Assembly (NCBI GenBank): GCA_019054805.1
Contig: JAHQIY010000008.1
Coordinates: 2,031,501-2,095,500 of the forward strand
Length of the DNA: 64,000 bases
Reading direction: 5' to 3'
DNA from: Brachionus manjavacas
Lineage: Eukaryota > Rotifera > Eurotatoria > Ploima > Brachionidae
Shown here: one piece after another, positions 52,968 through 64,000 of the stretch
How positions within the stretch are numbered: the stretch's first letter is position 1
Layout: each line of letters starts with the position of its first letter
Position numbers and translations under genes: made by a program
Notes under the pieces: model-generated
The model's input: the letters and a program-made list of their open reading frames with translations, nothing else
Database searches by the model: none
What the model was told of the DNA's origin: nothing

Positions 52968-54754
52968 CTGATTTATTTTTATCAACAAAATATTCATTTT
53001 AACTAGAATTCAATAGTTCGGAATTTAAGTGCACAATAAAAATAGCTTTTTTCTAAAATAAATAAATAAATATAAAAAAAACTTTTTTAATTTTCTTAAT
53101 TATTGATTTGGAATAGACAAAAAAAAATATAATACGGTTGAAAGTTGTCTTCTTCAGGATCTAAAAGTTCCCATAGGCAGAATCTTACTGAGATCATATA
53201 TAAGAGCATGATCGCATAAGTTCGATAAATAAGATCTCGTACGGTCATTAGAAGATCAATTGAGAGGCTTTTTCAATTAAATTTTTATTGAAATTTTTGT
53301 TAAAAAAATATTCCAAAAAAAATAAAAAACCCTTAAACTCAAAATAAAATAGTTTAATTACCAGTTATTTCCAAAATTTTGTAAACATAATAATACAAAG
53401 AAATAAATTACTTGTGATAAGAAAAATACATTATTATCTTAAAAATTTTTGAACTGTTTTTGAATAGAATGGGTTAGGATTATGATTTTGAGACAATATT
53501 TTTTCCGCTAAATTTATTATTCTTTTAGATCAAAATCGGAATTGCATAAAAGTCAGAAAAATAAGTTATCTAAAAGTCAATTCAAAGTCTTTAACAAATT
53601 TATTAAAAATAATTAGAAAATGAAACTTTTTCCAAATTTAAAAAATAACATATCGCTTTTAAAACCTAAGGCTATAATATCTTTTCATTTTTTTAAGCTT
53701 ATCTACTTTATTTTTATTTTTATTTGATCTTATTTTATTTTAACTCAATTTTTTATTTATTTTTTTTTATAATTTATTCTGAAGAAGCTCTGGCTCGGTA
53801 CAGTAAAGAAATAAGAATGTAAACTAACTAGTCAATATAGAAATACTGTGATATATTTTTAAATTCGAATAATATTAAGTTTAGTTTCAAATTGAAAAAA
53901 CTTTTCTTTCATTAAAAATATAAAAATATGAATAAAAAGTTACAAATTTTGATTCAAAAACTATAAAAAATTTAATTTAAGATTCATTACCACTGACTAA
54001 AAAATTTTACGTGAAAAAAAAAAGAATAATGATACAAAATTTCGTTAATTAATCTGTTTTATATTTTATAGAAATTATAGAAAAAAAATTTCATATTTTG
54101 TAAATTATAATATGAATAATTAATAATTGCTGAAATAAGTAATAATGAAAAAAATTCAATAATTCCATTAATAAACTTGGCTAAATCAACCAAAAATATT
54201 TAGAAAAAAAATTTCATAAAAAAAAGATGTTTTCTAGAAAAAAGTCGACTAATGTTCAAAATGCTCTGAATTTCAAGGGTCTGTTTTGAAATAAGAATAA
54301 GAAAAATTAATAAGAAAAAAATTTAGTACCATAAGATATGGCAAGTTTTTTTTTCTATTTGGTTTTTTTAAATTTAATTTAAAGAATTGTTTTATTTGTT
54401 TATATGCATGACTCTGGAAAGACTTTTAAATGACCGACTGGTCTGACTTTCCCGATTTTCTCAAAAAGAGTCTTAAAAATAAAGACGCAATTTTCCATTT
54501 ATTTAATTGAAATATTAAAATCTAGATCATTTTAAATATAAACGCATAAATTTAAATAAAATAAGTTTAAAATATAATCAAGATAAAAATATTTGTTATA
54601 TACTATTTTTACGCAATATTTCCAAAAAAGAAATTTTAGTACTACTAATACTGAAAAAATGTTACCAATAGCAAAATAAACTACATCTTAAAGAGTTGCT
54701 TTTAAAATTCATATTTAAAAAAAAAGTAAAAAAATATTTAAACCAAGCAAAAAA
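52968..54754. other. Intergenic with LINE-type tail
   Basis: No gene is visible. After a T-run, ATTCTGAAGAAGCTCTGGCT, then CGGTACAGTAAA (53778-53808), is the best copy of a tail motif also found at 7396 and 30401. The rest is AT-rich and includes the TRAP1 promoter. Confidence 0.5.
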
Positions 54755-57042
54755 ATGAACAAATTTGTTCTATTCACCAAAACTTTGCGACAAGTCAATT
54801 CTTCCAGAATTATTAATCAAGCTAGACATTTATCTTCATTAAATGTTTCTTCATTTAAAAAACAATCTGAAATTAATAATTGCCAAAAACGTCACATCCG
54901 AACCAGCAATTTTTTGCGTGAGGTTGAACGAGTGGTTGGAAAATCAGAAAAATATGAATTTTTAGCCGAAACCAAACAATTGCTAAACATAGTAGCAAAG
55001 TCATTGTATTCAGATAAAGAAGTTTTTGTCCGTGAATTAATATCAAACGCCAGCGATGCAATTGAAAAGCTCAAATATGCCCAATTGACCAGCAATCAAC
55101 CTGTTGAAAGTGAAATTCCTTTTGAGATTCAAATAAACGCCAATGATATGAACAATACTTTGACAATTCAAGACACAGGTGTTGGAATGACAAAAGATGA
55201 ATTGGTTAAATTTTTAGGAACAATTGCCCATTCTGGATCCAAAGCTTTTATTGAAAATTTGTCCAAAAATGCAGACAATGGTCAAAATAGCATAATTGGT
55301 CAATTTGGTGTCGGTTTTTACTCAGCTTTTATGGTCGCTGATAAAGTACAAGTGTTCAGCAAATCTTACAAGGAAACTGAAAACGCTTTCGAATGGTCAT
55401 CCTCAGGGTAATAGTCTCAATTTATAACTGTATTTATCTGTAAATTTTTTTTGTTAAGAGATGGAAGCTATGAGATAAGTGAAGCAGAAGGCGTTAGCAG
55501 AGGAACAAAGATAATTCTTCACCTAAAAGATGATTGCAATGAATTTTCAAAAGAAGACGTGATCAAGAGTAATCTTATGAGTATTTAAAAATTTTAAATT
55601 TTAAACTTCTATTCAAAGAGATTGTTAATAAATATAGTAATTTTGTTGGTTTTCCCATCATAGTAAACGGAGATAAGATAAATTTGATTCAGGCAAGATA
55701 TTTTTGAAAAGTTTTTAATTTTTAGATCAATTTTATTTTTAGCCGATTTGGCTGGAAGATGCTAAAAATGTTACCGAGGAACAACATGAAGAATTTTATA
55801 AATTCTTGGGAAATATGGACAAACCACGTTACACATTTACATACAAAACTGACGCTCCTTTGAACATTCGCGCCTTGTTTTATGTGCCAACATTCAAACC
55901 AAGTCCGATAGAGATTAGCCAAGAGGGAGATGTGGGTGTTTCGCTTTACAGTAAAAAAGTTCTCATTTTGTCAAAAGCGAACCAAATTTTGCCAAGATGG
56001 CTGAGATTTATAAAAGGGGTAGTTGACAGTGAAGACATACCTTTGAATTTGTCCAGAGAGTTGTTGCAAGACAGCAATCTAATTAGAAAATTGAGATCAA
56101 TTTTGACCCAGCGTATTTTAAGATTTTTGAATGACGAGGCCAAATTTGACGAGCAAAAATACATGGAATTCTATTCGGATTACAACTTGTACTTTAAAGA
56201 AGGAATCTATAGGGCTGCTGACCAAAACGAAAAGGAGGAAATAGCCTCCTTGTTAAGATTTGAGACAAACAAGACCGAGCCAGGCAAGACTATTTCCTTA
56301 ACTGAATACGTAAAGCGCATGAATCCAGACCAAAAGAACATATTTTATTATGCGGCACCAAGTCGCGAAATAGCCTTGAACAGTCCTTATTTTGAAGCTA
56401 TTAAGAAAAAGGATCACGAGGTTTTGTTCTTATTCGAACAGTACGATGAAATGGTCGCGCTTCAGTTGTATCAATTCAAGAACAAGCAGTTAGTTGGAAT
56501 AGAGCAAGAAAATTTGGCTGATAAAAATAAAGATGACCTAATCATAGAAGGTGATAGCAGAAGTTTGAATAACGATCAGGCTCAAGAAATGAAAACTTGG
56601 TTAAAAAATACTCTATCAAGCAAAATAAAAAGTGTTAAGATTACCAATAAGCTAGACACTCATCCATGTATTATCACCGCCGATAATATGAGCTTTTTGA
56701 GACACTTGATCAAAACAAGCTATATGCAAAGAGAAAAAGTCTCTGATTTTTATAATTTGGTAAATTTAACTCTGGAAATAAACCCGAAAAATGGTCTCAT
56801 TAAATCGTTGTATGACATGCACAAAAAAGATCCAGATCTAAGCAAGGCTGTTGCTGAACAAGTAAATTTTCTTCTTTTTTTGCGTTTATTTTTCTTAAAA
56901 CAAACCCATTTTATTTTTCTTTAAATTTTTTTTTTAGCTTTTGGAAAATTCGTTAGTCACTGCTGGTCTAGTCGAAGATCCAAGACTGGTTCTAAGTAAT
57001 TTAAATAGTTTGTTGGAAAAAGCGTTTACACGCAAGATTTAA
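54755..57042 (+). CDS. TRAP1: TRAP1, mitochondrial HSP90 (5 exons)
   Basis: Mitochondrial-matrix HSP90 chaperone. Exons 54755-55407, 55459-55568, 55619-55692, 55743-56861, 56938-57042; phase kept, 686 residues (human 704). The first ~50 residues are basic and Ser-rich with no early acidics, a typical mitochondrial presequence. The GHKL ATPase domain shows [19 protein letters not shown] (ATP-site Glu and Asn), [24 protein letters not shown] and [14 protein letters not shown]. The middle domain has [40 protein letters not shown] and [12 protein letters not shown] (catalytic Arg). The C-terminal dimerisation domain ends with [14 protein letters not shown]; no MEEVD, as expected. Intron 3 begins with GC rather than GT (CAG/GCAAGA). 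Confidence 0.96.
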
Positions 57043-57131
57043 ATAATAAATAATAAAATAAAACAAATGCCTTTTTAATTTATATCAAAATTAGAAATTT
57101 AGAAAATTTTGGAACATTTTTGAAAAAGTTA

Positions 57132-57180
57132 AGGTTCTTCCGAGATTTGAACTCGGACCGCTGGATTCAAAGTCCAGAAT
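57132..57180 (-). pseudogene. 3' fragment of tRNA-Gln(TTG)
   Basis: The minus strand reads ATTCTGGACTTTGAATCCAG (anticodon stem-loop, TTG), then CGGTCCGAGTTCAAATCTCG and GAAGAACCT: variable loop, T arm with the B box GTTCAAATC, and 3' acceptor strand. The expected D arm and 5' acceptor strand (GGTTC...) are not found upstream, so this is about two-thirds of a tRNA. Confidence 0.75.
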
Positions 57181-58512
57181 GATCTCATTTATCAATCTTT
57201 ACTACAAAATAAGCTCGTTTCTCACAATCGAATAACATGAAGAATTCAGACGCATTTATATAAAATAAAAATTAAAAAAAATTGTTGCTTATTGACGCTT
57301 TAAAAAATAAAAATTCATTTTTTGGTCTGTTGATTACCCATTCCGCAATTTTTAAATATTTATGTAAAAATAATTTTATTTTCCTATTTATTTTTTATAT
57401 TGTCAAAAAATCTAGTTTGCTTCATTTTGCTGGCATGTACAAACCTTTCGTTAGATATAACAAAAAGCATATTGATATTTTATACGATGTGCTGAATAAA
57501 TCAGCAACTTAAATAATTTAATCTTGGCTTTTTATTTATTTTATTTTTTTAAGTCGCCTATGAGGTGCAGTTTATAAATTATAAATATAAATATATTGAT
57601 ACATAATATTTTTGAGGAAATTCAAAAAATCAAATTTTAATCTTTTTTTAAAAATAACTTTTGATCAAAAAATCTTTAAAAATTGATTAGGGGCTCATTT
57701 TAATCTGTTTTTTTTGCTCTTTAAAATGAATTATTGAACATATATATATTTACTATAAAAACATCAAAGGACACTCGTCATTTATAGGCAAAGGTGTTTC
57801 AGATGGCCTATTTCTGTTAATTAAAATTTTAAAAACTAGTGTTCTATATTTTTTAATTATTAGATGATACAAAATAACAAAATTTGGATAAATTTAGTCT
57901 ATGGGAGCATGTTTTTTTTAAATCTCAAAATTTTGAACATTCTTTTTTGAACACTCGTTACTTATAAATTAATTTTTTATTAAAGACCACGAGCTCCTGT
58001 CTGCTGTCAATATATCGTTCAAGGATGAACGAGCAAGGACTACTGACATAGTCCGTAGAGACGTAATAGTGTCTGACTATTACATAATTAATTTTTTTTA
58101 AAAGTTTACAAGAAGCAATAATCAATTGTTCTTTTTTAATTTTAATTTTTAGGGAAAATGAAAAGAAAAGTTCTTTCATAAAATTTTTTGATTTATAAAA
58201 TAAGGTTTCGTTCAACTATGTCTTTCAAGGTAAAAATGATAATAAGGTTTAGTCTTCAGAAATTTATCAATTTTAAGATGAATTTTATTTTCCTATTTAT
58301 TTTTGAATATTTTAAAGGTCCATTTTTCGGCATTATAATTAAAATATAATCTAAATGAAAAAAAAAATGCCATGCATAACTAGACTAAAATTTGGAGCTA
58401 GTAAATTGTGTTTTTTTCCACTTGTGCTTCAAATTATCAAAAATAATATTAAAAATATCATTATTTTTATTAAAAATAAAAAAAAAATGTTGTTTAATGA
58501 CACTTTAAAAAA
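57181..58512. other. Intergenic with GST 3' fragment
   Basis: AT-rich. Besides the GST fragment at 57281-57350 it contains short frames without known relatives: on the plus strand LLHFAGMYKPFVRYNKKHID at 57420-57512, and on the minus strand RHYYVSTDYVSSPCSFILER at about 58080-58010. ACACTCGTCATTTATA at 57773 and ACACTCGTTACTTATA at 57952 look like a spaced direct repeat. Confidence 0.4.
57281..57350 (-). pseudogene. GST 3'-end fragment
   Basis: About 70 bp resemble the 3' end of GST copy 2 (58489-58555) at close to 90 %. The minus strand reads [13 protein letters not shown]-stop after allowing small changes. Only the last ~15 codons and the following UTR remain, on the same strand as copies 2 and 3. 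Confidence 0.7.
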
Positions 58513-59195
58513 TTAAAATTCAGTTTTTGGTCTGTTGATTACCCACTCTGCAATTTTAGGATTTCCTCTAACTTTCGCGTCTAAGGCTTTGACGCGAGGG
58601 TATTTATCCAAAATGGTATTTCTTTTCTCATCAAGCCATTCAAGAGTACAAAATAAAAACAAATCCGGCCATGTAACTCCGCTATTACACAAATACTCAG
58701 TTGCACTTCTGGTCACAATATCTTCCAAAATCTGCAAATTCTTCGGAATAATTTCATCATATAGTCTTGAGTATAATTTTGATTTTAAGTTTTCATCTTT
58801 TTCGAATCGAACTTTGGCAATTTCATTGAACAAATCACTTATTAAATCACCATAAGATTCCACTTCAGCTTGTTCCTCCTTACCAACACCAGCAATGCCG
58901 AAGATACGTGCAAGATAACGAGCTAGAAAAAAAAAATTTCTCAACTAAAATTATTGTTTAGATAGATCTATTTTTTACCAATTGAAAGAGATTGACCAAG
59001 TCGAAATACTCTATCTTTGTCATCAATCATTTCTAAAAATGGAGCTTGACCAAGCGGAGCTTTCTTTTTATACTCTGGCCATTCATTCATTTCGAATCTA
59101 ATGTCTTCAAACTCCTGGGCTGCGGTAGCAAATATAAGTCTGATAAGCTCAGCTCGGCCTCTTGCATTAAAGTAATATAATTTATAATTAACCAT
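58513..59195 (-). CDS. Sigma-class glutathione S-transferase, copy 2 (2 exons)
   Basis: Glutathione conjugation, cytosolic. Exons 59195-58979 and 58922-58513 with a 56-nt GT-AG intron; 208 residues. The start [20 protein letters not shown] holds the catalytic Tyr. FGQAP is replaced by LGQAPFLEM, and [16 protein letters not shown] spans the splice site. The C-terminal domain has [17 protein letters not shown], and the end is INRPKTEF. It is the only copy in this cluster with an intron, placed in the glutathione-binding SQSxxIARYLAR motif. A minus-strand TATATAAG lies at 59229-59236, about 35-40 nt before the ATG. Confidence 0.93.
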
Positions 59196-60229
59196 TTTGG
59201 ATTCTTTAAACTAAAAGCTATTTAATTCTTATATATGTAAAAATAAAGGATGGTGCTTTATTTTTGAAACAGTCTTTTAGTATAAAGAATTTTTGTAATT
59301 CTTCACTAACTATTTTTAGTCAATTTTTTTAGGCTTTCAAAAATTTAATTTTTAAAATATTTATATTCTTTTAAATTATTTTCTGTTGTTAATTTATTTT
59401 AATCAAATAAATATCTATTGAAAACAAAAAGGAATCGTATTTTCTTAATAAAATTTACGTACATTGATACACAAATTCTATCTTAATTTGGAATACCAAC
59501 AATTCCAAATAAAATTAAGCTTGATTTAACAATAATTAATTTTATGAATTCACATAATTACAATTCTTGACAAAAAGAATCATAGCCAACTAAATAGATA
59601 TTTGCAATGCTTTGAGAAAGTAACATAAGTTCGTAAACTTATGTAAGAATTTTGGTAAGACACTTTTAATTAAAATTTTGGTATTTTACATTGTCAAAAA
59701 ATCTAATAAATTACAAAACAATACCGCAGTTATTAATTAATTTCATTTTGCTTTTTCTAAGGCTTTTTTGCTTTCCATTTGCTTTCTAATAATCAAGCAA
59801 TTTTTTTTTGTTTTCATTCGATATGGCCAGTGGTGTTGTAAAATAATATTAAATGGTATGACAAAATAAATTTTATTCAAAAAAAAAATTAGAAAAAAAT
59901 TATTTAATTTATGGATTTTAACAAAAAAAAAAAAAAAAGTTTTGAACATAAATGTATCTATTTTGTCAAGGAACATATTGTCCCAATGAAACTTTTGGTA
60001 AATTACGAAAAATTCTAAATAGTGTGTTGGTTTGCCTTTCACTGTCATTATTTATAAAATGTTTAAAATTGTCTATTTGAAAAATTACAATAATTGAAAA
60101 CTATCTTTTAAAAATTATTTAAATCCTAAATAAAAATTTAATAATAAGAAAATAAGAAAATTTTGAAAATTTAATATTTATTCAACTAAAAATAATAAAT
60201 TGCAATATAAAAATTTAAGAAACATAGTT
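59196..60229. other. Intergenic between GST copies 2 and 3
   Basis: A minus-strand frame at 60048-59743 (101 codons) runs through long T-runs; its ends (MTVKGKPTHYLEFFVIYQKF and HHWPYRMKTKKN) look less random than its middle. I cannot name it and do not call it a gene. The rest is AT-rich. Confidence 0.3.
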
Positions 60230-60865
60230 TTACATCTCTGTTTTTGGTCTTTTGGCAATCCATTCAGAAATTCTCGGATGCTTAAGTATTTTTTCATCCA
60301 AAGCTTTTACTGCTGGAAAAGGGCTGATTAAGGCGTCTTTTTTATCACCTAGCCAGCCAAGAAAATCAGCTAAAAATATATCAGCCCAAGTCAAACCACT
60401 GGCTACCAAGTGACCTGAACCATTTTTCGCAATTTTACTTTCAAATACTTTTAACGTATTCTGGATTGTCTCTCCAAAAAATTTCTGTGAAATTTCAGCT
60501 TTGCGCGTTTCATCTTTTTCAAAATGAATTTTGACCATTTCATTCAATAAATCAAGAACCTGATCAGCATACATCTCAGCTTCAGATTGTTCCTCTGGAC
60601 TTTTACCAGCCAAATCGAATTTTCGGGCAAGATATCTAGCAATGGTCAATGATTGAGCAAGCTGAAAAGTCTTTCCGTTTTCAACAACTTCTAAATAAGG
60701 AGCTTGACCAAGAGGAGATTTTGGTTTGTATTCTGGCCATTGTTCTCTTTCAAAACGAACGTCTTCGTATTGTTGTCCAGCAGCAGCAAAAATCAATCTA
60801 ATCAGTTCACCTCTAGCTCTGAAATTGAAGTAATACAGTTTATACTGAACCATTTTTTTTTCCAA
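60230..60865 (-). CDS. Sigma-class glutathione S-transferase, copy 3
   Basis: Glutathione conjugation, cytosolic. A single exon of 211 residues; translation may start at the second ATG (MVQYKLYYF), 4 codons in, which fits the other copies better. Visible: VQYKLYYFNFRARGELIRLI with catalytic Tyr, LGQAPYLEVVENG, AQSLTIARYLARKFDLAG, SGLTWADIFLADFLGWL, and an end RISEWIAKRPKTEM close to copy 2. Upstream on the plus strand lies TGACAGTGC (61003-61011), an antioxidant-response core, about 140 bp from the start, and a TATAAATT box at 60928-60935 read on the minus strand. Confidence 0.94.
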   Translation of the reverse strand: MEKKMVQYKLYYFNFRARGELIRLIFAAAGQQYEDVRFEREQWPEYKPKSPLGQAPYLEVVENGKTFQLAQSLTIARYLARKFDLAGKSPEEQSEAEMYADQVLDLLNEMVKIHFEKDETRKAEISQKFFGETIQNTLKVFESKIAKNGSGHLVASGLTWADIFLADFLGWLGDKKDALISPFPAVKALDEKILKHPRISEWIAKRPKTEM

Positions 60866-61080
60866 AACTGTTTTTACTATATCAAAATTTAATTTTTAAT
60901 TTTAATCAAATTCACATATTGCTCTTAATTTATAGCATGAACAATTTTGCTTTATATAATAATATTTTTGATATAATTCATAGCATCATCTTCACGTAAT
61001 CATGACAGTGCTTTTTTTTGAAATTTAAATTGTTTTTCTATAATTACTCTTTATTTTTGTAATAAATTACATAGAATTTT
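60866..61080 (-). promoter_or_regulatory. Upstream region of GST copy 3
   Basis: Contains TATAAATT on the minus strand at 60928-60935 and TGACAGTGC, the TGACNNNGC core of antioxidant response elements, at 61003-61011. Function is inferred from the gene class. Confidence 0.45.
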
Positions 61081-63209
61081 ACTAAAAAATTTGGCTTTGT
61101 CAAGTATCGAGAGGAAAGAAGAAATCCAATTACATAAAATTTCCACGTTTTGAAACATTTTTTTAAAGCACTCTCGTCATTACGAGTGGATGTTGCTAAG
61201 AATTACAATAAAAAAATTATTATATAAAACAAAATATTTCATGGTATAGATTAAGAACAATTTTTGAACTTGATTTCAACTAAAAATTCACTTAATAAAG
61301 TTGTTACGTATTGCAAAAAAGTAGTTCAGTAAAGACTGTATTACTTGAATTTCAAAGCTAGAATTCAAAGCAAATTCTACTTTTGTTCAAGCTCCCTTTC
61401 TAGATCTCATGAAAAACGGGCAGAAATTTATTTCCAGATTATTATTTAAAGAAGATGCTTATTTGAGGTTAAATCCATCTAAAATTGCATGTAATATCAA
61501 AAAGCTCTAAGAATTTCAAAAAAAAATCAAATTTGAATAAGTTTCTGTTTTTGGTTCCGTATTTTGATTTTAAAACGAACAGAATCGGAATTTTGGCATT
61601 TTTTGGTAGCGGTGAAGTTTGGAGCAAAAACTGTTTAGAAATATGTTTTGTTAATTTTAAAAATCATTTTTTTATCAATATTTATATGTATTTCATGCTT
61701 AAGTTCTAAGTTCCGTTTATTTGTTCCAGATTTCTGTTTTGTATTTTATGGACTCTCAGGTACGGAGTTAACCGACTTTCAGAAGATCCAAACGCGACAT
61801 TAACTACAAGGCCCATTTGTTTTGCAAAATTAATTTTCTTAAACTAAAATTACCGATTAAATAAACTAATTTTTTTGGTAGCATTTATTAATTTTCAAAT
61901 ATCAAAAATCAAATCTTTTTTATTAAAAATGTCTCAACAAAAATAGAAAAAGCATTGTGATCTGAGACAATTTTCAAAGGTGTAAATGGATAACAACTTT
62001 TGAAATCCATAATTTTTGAAACTAAAATTCTGGTAAAAACTAAAATACTTTTATTATAAAATAAATAATGTATACCATTACCTTTATAAAATATAGAGCA
62101 TTAATAAAGGTAATAATAAACAATTTTTTTAAAGAATTAAAATTGTTAATAGCCTAAAAAGGATAATTTTACCTATTTTTACCTAAAATTCACTAAATCA
62201 ACCTTTAGCATAGCCAAATTTGCTCTGATTAAACTTTGATTATTTTCAGTATTTTGGGAAGACTATGTAACATTTCTTTACGAAAAGAAGATGAATTTGG
62301 AAATATTTAATTTAAATGGAGCAGATTATTTTAAAAATCAAATGTTAAAAATCAAACTTTTGAAAAAAACACAAGTATTTACATTTTTCCGAGAACAAAT
62401 TCAATTTATTTTCATTTCTTGTTTTTTGACCAAAAAATATTCCTTAAAAATAATCTATTAAAACTTCATAATAAATTTTTAGAGTTGAATTAGAAAATTT
62501 TCAAAAAAAACAACCAACATCTTTAGCATTAGCATAGCACCCAATTTTACTTGCTTAATATTGTGTATAGACCGAAAAAGAGGGTCGGGACTTTGACAAG
62601 GGGACGTAAGTAAAAAATCGATTAACTGAATCAAACTAAGCCAGTCCCATAAACGGCTTCCTTTAACCAACCAGTTCCCCATCTCTACAAGTGATGTAGA
62701 ATATTTAGCTTGATGTTTTGGTTTTGAGTTTAGTTTCGTTATCATTATTAAATCAAAAATATACCTTTATGAAATTTTCACAGCTGGATGATCAATTGAT
62801 TTAGGAAATAATTATTTAAATATTAGTCTTAGCATGAAAAACTCTTTTTTATTCACGCATCACAAGGGGATCGATGGTCGCTTGAGCGTGGACAAAAACC
62901 TAAGAACCAAAAGTTATTCCACGCAAGATCTCGCAAAGTTTTAAAAAAAATTTTTATTCTTGTTATTTAGCTTCTTATTTTCATATATTTTTGACAATTG
63001 ACGTTTGAAATTACCTGAAATAAAAATCAATTTTAATTTTAGATATTTTTTAGTAAAACTAAAGAACCCATATTATTTTAAAAGATTGTAATTTTTAATA
63101 TTTCAAATTTCTGATTTTATCACTGAATAGTTACTTAGTGATTTTATTTTTTTTTAACAACATATTAAAAGTTTTCATTCTATTATTGATTAATACTTCA
63201 AAATATATA
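61081..63209. other. Long gene-poor stretch
   Basis: AT-rich with no supported gene. A small hairpin CACTC...GAGTG lies near 61170-61190. A less AT-rich patch at 62550-62710 has an 88-codon minus-strand frame (to 62745) without recognisable motifs. Confidence 0.45.
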
Positions 63210-63970
63210 AATTTTATATCTGAAGAAGAATTAAACTCTGAAAAAAATAAATTCAAAGATTTTAAAAGTAAGAAAAAGAAATTATCAACATCATGGACAA
63301 ATTAATATTTGGAAGGATCGCCATTTAAACAAAAAATCTTAATTAAATCTAACTCGGATTTTTAAAAATTAGTTCAAAGAGTTTTTCAAATAGGTGACAT
63401 AAATTTAGATTCTGAAAATTTAAATAATATAATTAGTATACTTGATATTGGATTTAAATTTGTACCTTGTTTCCACTTAAATCTTTTTAAAAATCTCCTT
63501 TATAGTTTTTCTAAGGAATTATCAAATTTAAATAGACAAACTTTTTTGAAAAATAATAAAAGTTTCGCTGAGAATTTTACTTATGAAATTAATACAAAAT
63601 TAAATTGTGATTCACTAGATTGCTTTTTTAAATATTTTTAACAAAGAAAATTTTAAAAATAGACATTTTCTATTATTATTTGAAACTTTAATTTATAAAT
63701 TAGAGTTTTTTGAAAAAGTTAGTGAAGTAGAATATAGTCGTAAATTTAATATTAGTGAACAACAAATTAATTTCCTAAAAAAATTTTTACCAGAAAAACT
63801 TAAAGGTAATTGAATGTTATAAGAAAATTGGATCATCAATAATTTCTAATGAAAATTATTCTCAATTATTAAATGAACATTTAAATAATAATGTTTCACA
63901 TATTAAATTAAACTTTGACCCTTTTAATTCTACAATTTTAGAAATAAATTTAAAAATCGAAAATTTTTGA
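63210..63970 (+). pseudogene. Decayed Penelope-like retroelement fragment
   Basis: Broken frames read ENLNNIISILDIGFKFVPCF, FFEKVSEVEYSRKFN, then VIECYKKIGSSIISNENYSQ and LLNEHLNNN, FDPFNSTI. The order LD.G..F.P... then DKN.G..(I/V)......Y......HL (here CYKKIG) is the N-terminal part of Penelope-like reverse transcriptases. Stops and frame changes are frequent. The element probably continues past the window end. Confidence 0.5.
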
Positions 63971-64000
63971 AATTTTTTCAAAACTTAATTCAAAAACTTG

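Noticed and set aside
54873..55095. Minus-strand frames inside TRAP1 exon 1
   Set aside because: Antisense shadows of a confidently identified exon.
57132..57260. Complete tRNA-Gln gene
   Set aside because: The D arm and 5' acceptor strand are missing on the minus strand.
59743..60048. 101-codon minus-strand frame as a gene
   Set aside because: It runs through long homopolymers encoding Phe/Lys runs and no family or splice model could be supported.

Overview
This is an AT-rich animal nuclear sequence. The host genes have animal-type products, mostly very short introns (about 40-90 nt) and compact spacing. The density of LINE, MULE, hAT and foldback elements fits a small invertebrate; a monogonont rotifer such as Brachionus is my best guess from gene style and retroelement flavour, but that is inference and not proven here.

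Layout. 1-2.0 kb: a MITE-like inverted repeat followed by a five-exon GTP cyclohydrolase I gene. 2.0-12.5 kb: a nest of decayed transposons. A LINE relic is split by a FLYWCH/MULE transposon with a 9-bp target duplication, and a second LINE is split inside its reverse transcriptase by a BED/hAT transposon. 12.9-15.7 kb: head-to-head intronless genes for a bacterial-type arsenite methyltransferase and a flavin monooxygenase. 17-34.8 kb: two intronless p97/VCP genes in the same orientation, 13.7 kb apart, with many elements between them. These include a rearranged VCP pseudogene inside an inverted-repeat cassette, a short MITE with a 10-bp duplication, a truncated MULE, a 1.2-kb foldback element and a minus-strand LINE.

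35-52 kb is a dense host gene island: DNAAF4 (minus), PSMF1 (plus), WTAP (minus), TMX3 (plus), SLC25A20 (plus) and TAF2 (plus, N-terminus not found). DNAAF4 and PSMF1 start head to head, PSMF1 and WTAP converge, and WTAP and TMX3 diverge. 52-61 kb holds three sigma-class glutathione S-transferase genes and one GST 3' fragment around the mitochondrial chaperone gene TRAP1. 61-64 kb is mostly empty and ends in a decayed Penelope-like reverse transcriptase.

Functionally, the arsenic methyltransferase, the flavin monooxygenase and the GST cluster (with antioxidant-response-like sites upstream of two copies) together make a detoxification theme. TRAP1, TMX3 and VCP are proteostasis genes, and PSMF1 regulates the proteasome. 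Exon boundaries were inferred by eye from splice sites and reading phase; where I give a full exon list the phases add up.
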